A DNA stretch of 64,000 nucleotides from Prevotellaceae bacterium UBA7017 (GTDB taxonomy: Bacteria; Bacteroidota; Bacteroidia; Bacteroidales; Bacteroidaceae), in the NCBI GenBank assembly GCA_002449535.1, contig DJWZ01000118.1:24987-88986 (forward strand), given 5' to 3'. Numbering within the stretch: position 1 is the stretch's first letter; every line of letters starts with the position of its first letter. Under the pieces are notes generated by a model. The model saw only the letters and a list, made by a program, of their open reading frames with translations, made no database searches and was not told the origin of the DNA. The translations under genes were made by a program, and so were the position numbers. Shown here piece after piece: positions 57,452 through 64,000 of this stretch.

Positions 57452-58072
57452 TTGGCAAATATATTGCTTGATAATGCTGTTGATCAGTTTTCACGGCTGC
57501 CGGGGATTGGCAGGAAGACTGCATTGCGACTGGTGCTGCACATGCTGCGTCAGGAGGAAGAGGACGTGACGGCTTTTGCCAACGCTCTTACCATACTGAA
57601 GAGAGACGTCAAGTACTGCAAGGTCTGCCACAACATTTCCGATACTGAGGTTTGCCCCATCTGTTCAGACAATTCACGCGACGCTTCCCTGATATGCGTT
57701 GTGGAGAACATACAGGATGTCATTGCCATAGAGCGCACACAGCAGTACAGGGGACTGTATCACGTACTGGGAGGCATCATATCACCAATGGACGGCATAG
57801 GCCCCAACAACCTTGAGATTGGTTCGCTGATTGAAAGAATACGATGCGGAGAAAGCGGCAAGGAGGGTTACGAAAAAATAAAGGAGGTAATTTTCGCCCT
57901 TGCCAGCACTATGGAGGGCGACACCACCAATTTCTATATCTCCCGCAAGCTGAAGGAGTTTCCTGACATAAAGCTCAGCGTCATAGCACGCGGCATAAAC
58001 GTGGGTGACGAACTGCAATATACCGACGAAGTAACCCTCGGCCGTTCCATCCTCAACAGAACCCCGTTGTAA
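57452..58072 (+). CDS. recR: Recombination protein RecR
   Basis: 206 residues. Loads RecA with RecFO. HhH motif [14 protein letters not shown], a C4 zinc finger ([16 protein letters not shown]) and a Toprim domain ([19 protein letters not shown]). The only start in frame before the conserved region is a TTG at 57452 (upstream stop at 57428-57430). The N-terminus is a few residues shorter than usual. A TAA ends it at 58072, and the same frame runs on into an HTH remnant. Confidence 0.93.
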   Translation: MANILLDNAVDQFSRLPGIGRKTALRLVLHMLRQEEEDVTAFANALTILKRDVKYCKVCHNISDTEVCPICSDNSRDASLICVVENIQDVIAIERTQQYRGLYHVLGGIISPMDGIGPNNLEIGSLIERIRCGESGKEGYEKIKEVIFALASTMEGDTTNFYISRKLKEFPDIKLSVIARGINVGDELQYTDEVTLGRSILNRTPL

Positions 58073-58291
58073 CGCCTTTTCTATAGTTTAGCTGCACCAA
58101 CACTTGTTGAGACATTGAAACTACGTATGTACGAAATGGGACTAACCCAGACCAAACTGGCAGAGATGCTTGGTTTGAGTACAGCACGCATAAGTGAAAT
58201 CATAACAGGCAAAGGCGAACCATCCCTAAAGACGGGAAGAGAAATCAGCCGCAAGCTGAACATCGACCCAGCTATTGTATTAGGAGTGTAA
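58073..58291 (+). pseudogene. HTH antitoxin-like remnant in the recR frame
   Basis: Directly after the recR stop, the same frame encodes an XRE/HigA-like C-terminal half: VETLKLRMYEMGLTQTKLAEMLG, STARISEIITGKGEPSL, ISRKLNIDPAIVLGV, stop at 58289-58291. No start codon with a normal N-terminus is present; an ATG at 58127 would give 54 residues covering only the HTH. I infer a truncated antitoxin gene or a small HTH protein. No toxin gene is beside it. Confidence 0.6.
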
Positions 58292-58384
58292 TTATAATAA
58301 TGTCCAATTGGAGTTGGGCAAAATTATGCACCTATAGGCTGTTGTGTTTACTTTCCCTATAGGAATCAATGTCTCCTGATTTTA

Positions 58385-59257
58385 CTATTTTATATAAGGA
58401 CGAACCAAACCGGTCAACTCTTTCATCCAATCTTCTGACCTGGGTTGTAATCTATATCCATTTCTATCCAGAAAATGGTTAGTATGCAATAGTAGGTGCT
58501 TACCATCAGCACTTTCATGAACATTAATAAATTCTCCTTTTTTGAACTTGTTTTTTGCTATTCTATACAAAGGCAATCTATCTTTGTTCTTTTCATCGTA
58601 TTCAGTTTGCGATACGATAATACCTTTATAGTTCATACCACCACCACTAAGATTCTGAATAATAGGAATCTCCTTGTACCAATCAATATAATGATAAACA
58701 CCTAATATCACAACAGGGAATTGCTTGAAGAAAGGATGAGTTAAGATGCCATTTGGGCTTAATCGTTGCTTAATCGATTCTTTTGTTGTTTCATTCTTTT
58801 TACTTGTGGGCATACAATTAGAACTTAATTCCGTCAAAAAGCAATGCTCATAAAAGTTGAGTTGTTGCCTGGGTTGAACTTGCAAGTCTTTAGGTAATAG
58901 CAGGTTAATAAATTTTTGATATGCTTTCCAAGTGACAGATGTTCCTCTGTTTAGCTTATCCCACGACTTTGGGCTTTTTTCTGAGTTGTTGTCTTTTAAT
59001 AGCAGTTGGCCAAAGAAAGGGCGACGAGGATGATAAGCATCCCAACTTTGAATTTCAAACCAATTGAGTATATTCTCTGGAGATTTTTTCTTCCACGTTA
59101 TAGCATTTCTTTTAAAAGCCTCATCTGCTTTCGTACATTCCTTTCCAACAATTAGAATCTTTGAAGCAGGATTACCCTGACCTATATATGATTCACTCCC
59201 ATAATCACGTCGCAATAAATCTTGAAACTCTGATGGATATAGATGATAGAATTCCAT
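58385..59257 (-). CDS. Uncharacterised protein with glycosylase-like motif (A)
   Basis: 290 residues, cytoplasmic. The N-terminus SYIGQGNPASKILIVGKEC (about 23-41) resembles motif 1 of the uracil-DNA glycosylase superfamily, FPVVILGVYHYIDW (about 184-197) a central strand, and HLLLHTNHFLDR (about 258-269) a C-terminal His motif like the HPS loop. Two other genes in this cluster share these (59887 and 61486). A -7 element TATATTTGC at 59274-59282 lies 17 bp upstream. The family is not one I can name. A nuclease or base-modifying role is plausible but unproved. Confidence 0.55.
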   Translation of the reverse strand: MEFYHLYPSEFQDLLRRDYGSESYIGQGNPASKILIVGKECTKADEAFKRNAITWKKKSPENILNWFEIQSWDAYHPRRPFFGQLLLKDNNSEKSPKSWDKLNRGTSVTWKAYQKFINLLLPKDLQVQPRQQLNFYEHCFLTELSSNCMPTSKKNETTKESIKQRLSPNGILTHPFFKQFPVVILGVYHYIDWYKEIPIIQNLSGGGMNYKGIIVSQTEYDEKNKDRLPLYRIAKNKFKKGEFINVHESADGKHLLLHTNHFLDRNGYRLQPRSEDWMKELTGLVRPYIK

Positions 59258-59273
59258 AATTTCTTCTTTTTAT

Positions 59274-59282
59274 GCAAATATA
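59274..59282 (-). promoter_or_regulatory. -7 element of gene A
   Basis: Minus-strand TATATTTGC, a match to TAnnTTTG(C/T). Confidence 0.5.
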
Positions 59283-59291
59283 GTAAATCTT

Positions 59292-59885
59292 TCAACATTT
59301 CTCGACTATCTTCCCTGTTTTGTTGATATAAAAGCATTCTCCACGTTCATTCTCAACACCAACCAATCCTTCTGAAAAACAAGTGTGTGTCACCTTCCAT
59401 TGACATGGAATCACCAGTTTCCCCTTTTTGTTAATGAAACCATATTTGTTTTGTTCGTTTTTGACACCAGCTAATCCTTCAAAAAAACTATCTGCCGATT
59501 TCCACTGACACGGAATTACCACTTTGCCAGTCTTATCAATGAAACCAAATTTGCTTTGTTCATTTTCAACAAATGCCCATCCGTTTATGAACCATAAAGT
59601 CCACTTCCACTGGCATGGAATAACAACCCTCCCAGTTTTGTCAATGAAACCAAATTTCCCTTGTTCATCCTTAACAACAGCTAATCCTTCTGAGAAATAT
59701 CCTGCGTATCTCCATTGGCACGGAATCACGACTTTGCCTGTTTCGTCGATGAATCCCCATTTATCGTTATTTTTGTCTAGAAGCGCAGCCAATCCTTCGC
59801 TGAAGACAAATGTGCCTGGAATTACCACATTTCCAGATTTATCAATATAGCAGTATTGCCCTGGAAAATTAATGTGTTTAGCCAT
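59292..59885 (-). CDS. WG repeat protein
   Basis: 197 residues consisting of about seven WG/[FY]I-type repeats of about 28 residues (KWGFIDETGKVVIPCQW and variants). No signal peptide, so cytoplasmic. WG repeats form beta structures for protein binding. It starts 1 bp after the 240-residue gene B, so they share a message. Functional partner unknown. Confidence 0.85.
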   Translation of the reverse strand: MAKHINFPGQYCYIDKSGNVVIPGTFVFSEGLAALLDKNNDKWGFIDETGKVVIPCQWRYAGYFSEGLAVVKDEQGKFGFIDKTGRVVIPCQWKWTLWFINGWAFVENEQSKFGFIDKTGKVVIPCQWKSADSFFEGLAGVKNEQNKYGFINKKGKLVIPCQWKVTHTCFSEGLVGVENERGECFYINKTGKIVEKC

Positions 59886-59886
59886 G

Positions 59887-60609
59887 TTATTCTTTGGCTA
59901 TTAAATAAACTAAGCTCTGTAAATGTTCTCTGATGACTGTAGCCATGTCTTTAATCATTTTATCTTGAATTTGGCTTAATTGAACGGTATGTATAACGAG
60001 TTTCTGTTTATCTTTACTATGATGAGTATAAAACCAGAAACCTTTGGAATACTCTTTCTTGTGCTCGCCTTTAGGGCTTCCATCATTATTAGGCTCATTA
60101 TCAAACTCAACACCAAAAGTGTTGTTATTCTGATACCCATTTTTCTCATCGTTTTTTATATAATCCGAGCAGGCTAAAATTACCACAGGAAATGATTGAA
60201 TAAATTCAGAATCTTTGAAAAACTCTAAACGTTTATTGATACCATCCTTTATTTCCTTTTTAAAACAAGAATGCTTACTTGGAATATTGTTCATTTCTGT
60301 TGTAAAAGCAAATTTCTCAAAATCCCATTTATCAGGACAATCTGACTTTCGATGGAATATTTCATCAAGTAATCTTTGATAATAAACCCATGTCTTGTTT
60401 TGGGGATTAATGTCTCTTGGAGCATCTCGATTCTTTTTATCCCTGCATAGCCTAATTTTATCTCGAATAAGAGCCTCGCTTGTATCAGTTGATTCTTTAC
60501 CGATGATTAATATATTAGCATTGGGGTTTCCTTGTCCACAAAATGTTAGTGGTTCCTTCTCATTCTCACATTCATTAATAAACTCTTCAAATAATTTTTC
60601 TCTGTTCAT
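59887..60609 (-). CDS. Uncharacterised protein with glycosylase-like motif (B)
   Basis: 240 residues. Motif 1-like FCGQGNPNANILIIGKEST (23-41), central FPVVILACSDYIKND, and a C-terminal KLVIHTVQLSQ in the place of HTNH in gene A. It is co-transcribed with the WG protein. It begins downstream of a -7 element TATATTTGC at 60637-60645. Confidence 0.55.
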   Translation of the reverse strand: MNREKLFEEFINECENEKEPLTFCGQGNPNANILIIGKESTDTSEALIRDKIRLCRDKKNRDAPRDINPQNKTWVYYQRLLDEIFHRKSDCPDKWDFEKFAFTTEMNNIPSKHSCFKKEIKDGINKRLEFFKDSEFIQSFPVVILACSDYIKNDEKNGYQNNNTFGVEFDNEPNNDGSPKGEHKKEYSKGFWFYTHHSKDKQKLVIHTVQLSQIQDKMIKDMATVIREHLQSLVYLIAKE

Positions 60610-60636
60610 AGTCTTATTGTTTTGGTTATTTCACCT

Positions 60637-60645
60637 GCAAATATA
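60637..60645 (-). promoter_or_regulatory. -7 element of gene B
   Basis: Minus-strand TATATTTGC, same as before gene A. Confidence 0.5.
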
Positions 60646-60679
60646 GTGATTATTTTTCAAATCAAAACAGATGCTCAAA

Positions 60680-61468
60680 TTATTTAACTTTTATTGTCTC
60701 CAACTCTTCCAGGTTTCTAGCCAGCTTTTCTGCAAGAATGTCATATGGATGATTTGTGTCTTCTAAATTAAGTCGTGTAGATATCCTATACCAATTCCAT
60801 AATTGCATATCAGTTATTCCTTTCAAAGACTTCTGATACCAGTCATAATATCTGTCAGCAACGATAGTCATTCCCATCTTACGCAGATGATAGAGTATCT
60901 TGTTCAACTTCTCAGAAAAGGTCTCGCCATTTACGTAATCGATAGAATTCCTCGTTTCGCATATTTCTTTGGTCACTTTGACTAAAAGCTTCCACACTTC
61001 ATCTGCAGAGATTCTTCGCCCCGTTGATGATATCACCCAAAGATATTCGTATGAGTCTAATCCCCCCCGATCAATTACATAAGATTTGTCTTCGCACAGT
61101 CTTCTAATAACAAATGGACGATTTCTCCCTATGGATAGTTCTTCTTTATGCTCCAGTATATATGATGTTGGGAAATGCCTCACAATAGGCCAAACACATT
61201 TTTCTTCATGATATCTATTCCATAAATCGGAAATTACAGGTTCAAAAGAATCATCCCACAAGTCTAATAATCGTGAGTATGCCCACTCGCGACAAGACTT
61301 TTCACGACGCAAATGATGCATAAGAACCAACATCTGTTCCTTTTTATCGAGTCCCACAAAACGCCGCCTCAGTTCTTTTAAAGCAGCATTCTCTGTTTTC
61401 CTGTTGTCACTATGCAAGTCTTTCAGTACAGACTTCAAGGGAGTATTCCAATTATTGGTTTGCTTCAT
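60680..61468 (-). CDS. Uncharacterised helical protein
   Basis: 262 residues, predicted mostly helical (HEAT-like spacing of aliphatic residues, many Leu/Arg), no signal peptide or catalytic motif seen. The frame opens with a TTG 4 codons upstream, but the ATG at 61468 (MKQTNNWNTPLKSVL) is preferred. It lies 17 bp after gene C, so the two are probably one message. Family not recognised. Confidence 0.6.
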   Translation of the reverse strand: MKQTNNWNTPLKSVLKDLHSDNRKTENAALKELRRRFVGLDKKEQMLVLMHHLRREKSCREWAYSRLLDLWDDSFEPVISDLWNRYHEEKCVWPIVRHFPTSYILEHKEELSIGRNRPFVIRRLCEDKSYVIDRGGLDSYEYLWVISSTGRRISADEVWKLLVKVTKEICETRNSIDYVNGETFSEKLNKILYHLRKMGMTIVADRYYDWYQKSLKGITDMQLWNWYRISTRLNLEDTNHPYDILAEKLARNLEELETIKVK

Positions 61469-61485
61469 ATATAATTCCAATTCAT

Positions 61486-62001
61486 TTAGAAAACAAGTTC
61501 CGCATTGCGAAGAACCCAGTTCAGTAACAACTTATTGCAGCAGAAGATGCTTGGAGTTACTTGGTCAAAAGGATATGTGCAAAACATTACTCTTTTTTCT
61601 TGCCCGTTTTGGTGATTTGTGTGAGCAACAAACATGCGATGAACGCCATCGACAACGGTACATTTAGAAAGCCACTCCATTCCGAAAATCTGTGCAGGAT
61701 TATGTAATTCCAAATGGTTGCCGTCAGTAAATGTATATTGAATAATCTGGAAATGCTCAAAGAAAGAATCCTCCAACAATTCCTTGTCAAATACTACGTA
61801 ATAACAATGTCCGAGAACGTCCAAATCCTTTCCTTGGGCATCCGGTAAATCTCTGAAGAGTTTTTCCAGATACTCAAAATCTACTTCTTCGTTTCCTTCT
61901 CTTTGTGTGACAACCAGAATTTTCGCATCAACATTGCCAATACCAATGCTTTTATTGGGGAACCTTTTGCCCAAATTCTCAAGTCTTTCAGAACAATCCA
62001 T
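61486..62001 (-). CDS. Uncharacterised protein with glycosylase-like motif (C)
   Basis: 171 residues. SIGIGNVDAKILVVTQRE near the start resembles motif 1 of genes A and B, and FVAHTNHQNG in the C-terminal part resembles HTNH in A. The middle is divergent. The start ATG 62001 lies 26 bp downstream of a perfect -7 element; an upstream start 22 codons away is before it and excluded. It begins the operon with the helical protein. Confidence 0.55.
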   Translation of the reverse strand: MDCSERLENLGKRFPNKSIGIGNVDAKILVVTQREGNEEVDFEYLEKLFRDLPDAQGKDLDVLGHCYYVVFDKELLEDSFFEHFQIIQYTFTDGNHLELHNPAQIFGMEWLSKCTVVDGVHRMFVAHTNHQNGQEKRVMFCTYPFDQVTPSIFCCNKLLLNWVLRNAELVF

Positions 62002-62026
62002 AGTTCCTTCATTTTTGAATTTTTCG

Positions 62027-62035
62027 GCAAAGGTA
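62027..62035 (-). promoter_or_regulatory. -7 element of gene C operon
   Basis: Minus-strand TACCTTTGC, a perfect match. Confidence 0.7.
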
Positions 62036-62073
62036 CAGCTTTGGTATGCAACATGATTGCATATCAAAGAGAA

Positions 62074-62967
62074 TTATTCGTAGAAATTATGCATTTCTTG
62101 AATAATGGCCGTGATTCTCTGGCGAAAGAACTCAGGAGAAAGAACTTCTAACTGGTTTCCATTACTCAAAATCTCCTGAATAAAATCGTAGGTGGGAGCA
62201 ATCCTATATTCAAATATGGTATAATTATCTGTTGATTCAATTTCTCGCTGACTATGGTGCAAGGGAAGAGAACGGAGATAATTAGGCTTTTCTTTATAAG
62301 CTTTCAGACGAATTGTTGTAGGCTCTTCATCATGAAATACACCATAGAAATCCTGAAAATAGCCCTTTGGCGAAAAGCCCTTTGGATAATGGAAAGTTTT
62401 ATCTGTTAACTCAACTTTAAGAATTCTGTCAAGTCCGAATCTGCGAACTTCCATTGACGGCATATTTGCTATCACATACCACCTCCGCTTGAACATCTTC
62501 AGACAATATGGCTCAATCAGCAAGCCTTCATTTCGATTCCCAAAGAAATCCTTGTAATCTATCAGCATCTGACTATTCTCTTGCATAGCTGAAGTTATCA
62601 CCTCAAGATGATTCCTGCCCGATGGTATATCTTCCAATAGAATCCTTTCATTAAGATTCCTGTTACTCATTAGTGTATTACTAACAGAGAAAGAATCAAG
62701 CAGCCATTGATTGATGGAATCCCTTTCCAATGCATCGGGGTTGGCTATATAATAAAGGTTGGTACCTCTTTGGCATTCTATCAAAATACCAAACTGCATC
62801 ATGATAGCATTTCGATGATTATGGAAAGTTCTGAGTTTTAATGGTTGGCGCAGGTCATTGATATACGCATTATCCCATTTGCGGGCAATATCCTCAAACG
62901 AAATCTTGCCTGCATCATAAATTGTGGAAATCAGCCACATGTATTTTGCGTAAATCCTGTCAGTCAT
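62074..62967 (-). CDS. WYL-domain regulator
   Basis: 297 residues. An N-terminal wHTH part (DLRQPLKLRTFHNHRNAI) is followed by a WYL domain (about 125-290: LLIEPYCLKMFKRRWYVIANM, FGLDRILKVEL). WYL proteins sense nucleic acid or nucleotide ligands and often control defence genes. Its own promoter lies at 62983-62991. Next to the glycosylase-like cluster, which it may regulate; that is inference. Confidence 0.88.
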   Translation of the reverse strand: MTDRIYAKYMWLISTIYDAGKISFEDIARKWDNAYINDLRQPLKLRTFHNHRNAIMMQFGILIECQRGTNLYYIANPDALERDSINQWLLDSFSVSNTLMSNRNLNERILLEDIPSGRNHLEVITSAMQENSQMLIDYKDFFGNRNEGLLIEPYCLKMFKRRWYVIANMPSMEVRRFGLDRILKVELTDKTFHYPKGFSPKGYFQDFYGVFHDEEPTTIRLKAYKEKPNYLRSLPLHHSQREIESTDNYTIFEYRIAPTYDFIQEILSNGNQLEVLSPEFFRQRITAIIQEMHNFYE

Positions 62968-62982
62968 AAAATTCTAGCGATT

Positions 62983-62991
62983 GCAAAGATA
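62983..62991 (-). promoter_or_regulatory. -7 element of the WYL gene
   Basis: Minus-strand TATCTTTGC. Confidence 0.65.
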
Positions 62992-63046
62992 AGCATAAAA
63001 ACAGAAACTTCAAAACAATTGCCCGATTTTTTGTTTGGAGGCTCTA

Positions 63047-63097
63047 TTTTTCAATAACCTTGCGTTATTGCGCAATAACCCTGCGTTATTGAAAATT
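63047..63097. repeat. Composite palindrome with AATAAC/GTTATT arms
   Basis: Two copies of AATAAC-N5-GTTATT separated by GCGC, flanked by TTTTC and GAAAA, making a 50-bp near-palindrome. Part of the gene-free gap 62968-63871. Confidence 0.7.
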
Positions 63098-63170
63098 AAG
63101 GCAAGGTTACTGGATTTTGGAACATCCCGATTTGGTTAAAAAAACGAAGCGGCGGACGGACATCAGCGAG

Positions 63171-63224
63171 ACGGCGTATCGAGAATCACGGAACGGCGTA
63201 TCAATGGTCACGAAACGGCGTATC
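63171..63224. repeat. Three direct ACGGCGTATC repeats at 22-bp spacing
   Basis: Copies at 63171-63180, 63193-63202 and 63215-63224, with a partly conserved TCACGRA between. The spacing is two helical turns. Confidence 0.75.
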
Positions 63225-63493
63225 GGTTTTGGCAGTCAATTCATTCGAATGAAAAGGGAGAATCAATCGAATGAATAGGGATAAACCCTTTAGCCGGACA
63301 ACTGGACGGCTCAGGGCAGACGGAAAGACGGCTTAGGGCATCCAACCGTCTGCCTTAAGCCGTCTCAATATGAATTTTTGTGCTTTTCCTCTTTCGTAAT
63401 CTTTTACCCCCTGCCTCTTGCCTCTGTATGAAACCTAGTGCAAAGATACAAAATTTTAGGGCAAAATGCAAGTTTTTTGGCAAAAAAATGGGT
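63225..63493. other. Gap with further palindromes
   Basis: A 14-bp palindrome TTCATTCGAATGAA lies near 63242, and hairpin arms AGACGGCTTAGGGC / GCCTTAAGCCGTCT lie at about 63326-63366. No gene. Confidence 0.55.
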
Positions 63494-63772
63494 CACCTGC
63501 ATAAACCTGTGTCTGGGATTAACAAAAACGACAACTTTTTTAGGTTCATCAAGAGATGGTAGTAAATTTTGTTTTTCAGGTTTGGAACAAACCGATGTTT
63601 TTGCCTGTCAAGGGCATAAACCTGACGAGGGAAGGTGTAGCTGTTTAGGTTATATGGGATTGGGAACTCGTTCACGAAAACCATATAACCTAAACAGCTA
63701 CAAAAGTCTGAAAGGACTTATGCTCTTGACAGGTGTTTTTTTTCAAATCCCAGACACAGCTTTCGGCAGGTG
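63494..63772. repeat. Nested inverted-repeat element, 279 bp
   Basis: Outer arms CACCTGC-N7-TGTGTCTGGGATT (63494-63520) and AATCCCAGACACA-N7-GCAGGTG (63746-63772). Inside are CCTGTCAAGGGCATAA / TTATGCTCTTGACAGG (63604-63619, 63718-63733; one mismatch) and a perfect 21-bp pair at 63637-63657 / 63681-63701. The whole folds as one long hairpin. It looks like a non-autonomous mobile element or a structured RNA. No target-site duplication was identified. Confidence 0.65.
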
Positions 63773-63871
63773 AGCCGTTTTTACTGCATTTTGTTATAAT
63801 ATAAACAACCGAAAGTTGAATACAAATTATTTTTCAAACTCTAAAATAAAAGGGAGAACAAATGGAAGAAC

Positions 63872-64000
63872 TCAGAGCTTTGCTCCCAAATTGGAGAGCC
63901 TGTTATACAATTCCTCTTTTGTGAGATTCTTTAGTGCCTCGTTGGGTAAATAACGAGCCGTATCACCTTTTTCATCATGCACCAATTCTGCAAGGAAATG
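63872..64000 (-). CDS. C-terminal end of a protein, partial
   Basis: 42 residues before the stop at 63872, ending KNLTKEELYNRLSNLGAKL. Gene continues beyond the window. Family not recognised; the stretch is predicted helical. It is the first gene on the far side of the repeat-rich gap. Confidence 0.55.
   Translation of the reverse strand, partial: HFLAELVHDEKGDTARYLPNEALKNLTKEELYNRLSNLGAKL

Noticed and set aside
63171..63224. CRISPR-like array
   Set aside because: Repeats are 10 bp with conserved spacers of 12 bp, too short and too regular for CRISPR; no cas genes.

Overview
The window looks like chromosomal DNA of a gut- or oral-type Bacteroidales, most likely Prevotella or a close relative. 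This rests on the repeated promoter pattern TAnnTTTG(C/T) with an upstream TTG/TTTG about 20 bp away, on many lipoproteins, and on typical gene sets (single-chain glycyl-tRNA synthetase, yceD-rpmF-fabH-era, a second EF-G, a GGGtGRT/scaffold pair, a rhamnose operon, dockerin-like and CotH modules). No rRNA, tRNA, CRISPR array or complete insertion sequence was seen.

Layout. 1-1744 is a frameshifted TOTE-type helicase that enters from the left edge. 1936-8906 holds a uracil-DNA-glycosylase-family gene, ligA, a GH2 glycosidase, an ATP-grasp-like gene and nnrD. 8941-12051 carries an EF-G paralogue with an altered catalytic site and a VanX-type dipeptidase lipoprotein. 12100-13060 is a repeat-rich gap with a decayed gene. 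13062-17040 is one tight minus-strand operon: a cysteine-rich CXXX-repeat precursor, a radical SAM maturase, a second maturase, a small accessory protein, tatA and tatC. A structured RNA of about 380 nt with its own promoter and a terminator-like end lies just upstream. 17716-39429 is mostly housekeeping: exonuclease, yceD-rpmF-fabH-era, der, mdh, ABCG-type transporter, S41 protease, parC, FKBP, glyS, recQ, clpX, clpP and PAP2. 39670-44882 is a rhamnose operon (kinase, AraA/FucI-like isomerase, MFS transporter, aldolase). 44949-47640 is AT-rich and accessory, with repeats, a 50-codon gene, an 11-G tract and small secreted proteins, one broken. 47641-50943 contains a winged-helix protein, a broken amidohydrolase and a dockerin/CotH protein. 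51148-54954 is a predicted lipid head-group operon. 55036-58072 holds the GGGtGRT/scaffold pair, smpB and recR. 58073-64000 is accessory: an HTH remnant, three related proteins with a glycosylase-like motif, a WG-repeat protein, a WYL regulator, and a 0.9 kb gap full of inverted and direct repeats.

How genes work together. The most striking unit is the CXXX operon. The precursor carries a twin-arginine motif and a lipobox, and the same operon encodes TatA and TatC. This suggests that the peptide is modified and folded in the cytoplasm and then exported through Tat as an anchored lipoprotein. The rhamnose operon has kinase and aldolase but an unusual isomerase in place of RhaA. The 51-55 kb operon combines an aminotransferase, a nucleotidyltransferase, a CDP-alcohol transferase and a flippase-like protein, a set suited to making an amino-alcohol phospholipid. 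Functions are inferred from recognisable motifs; no database search was run.
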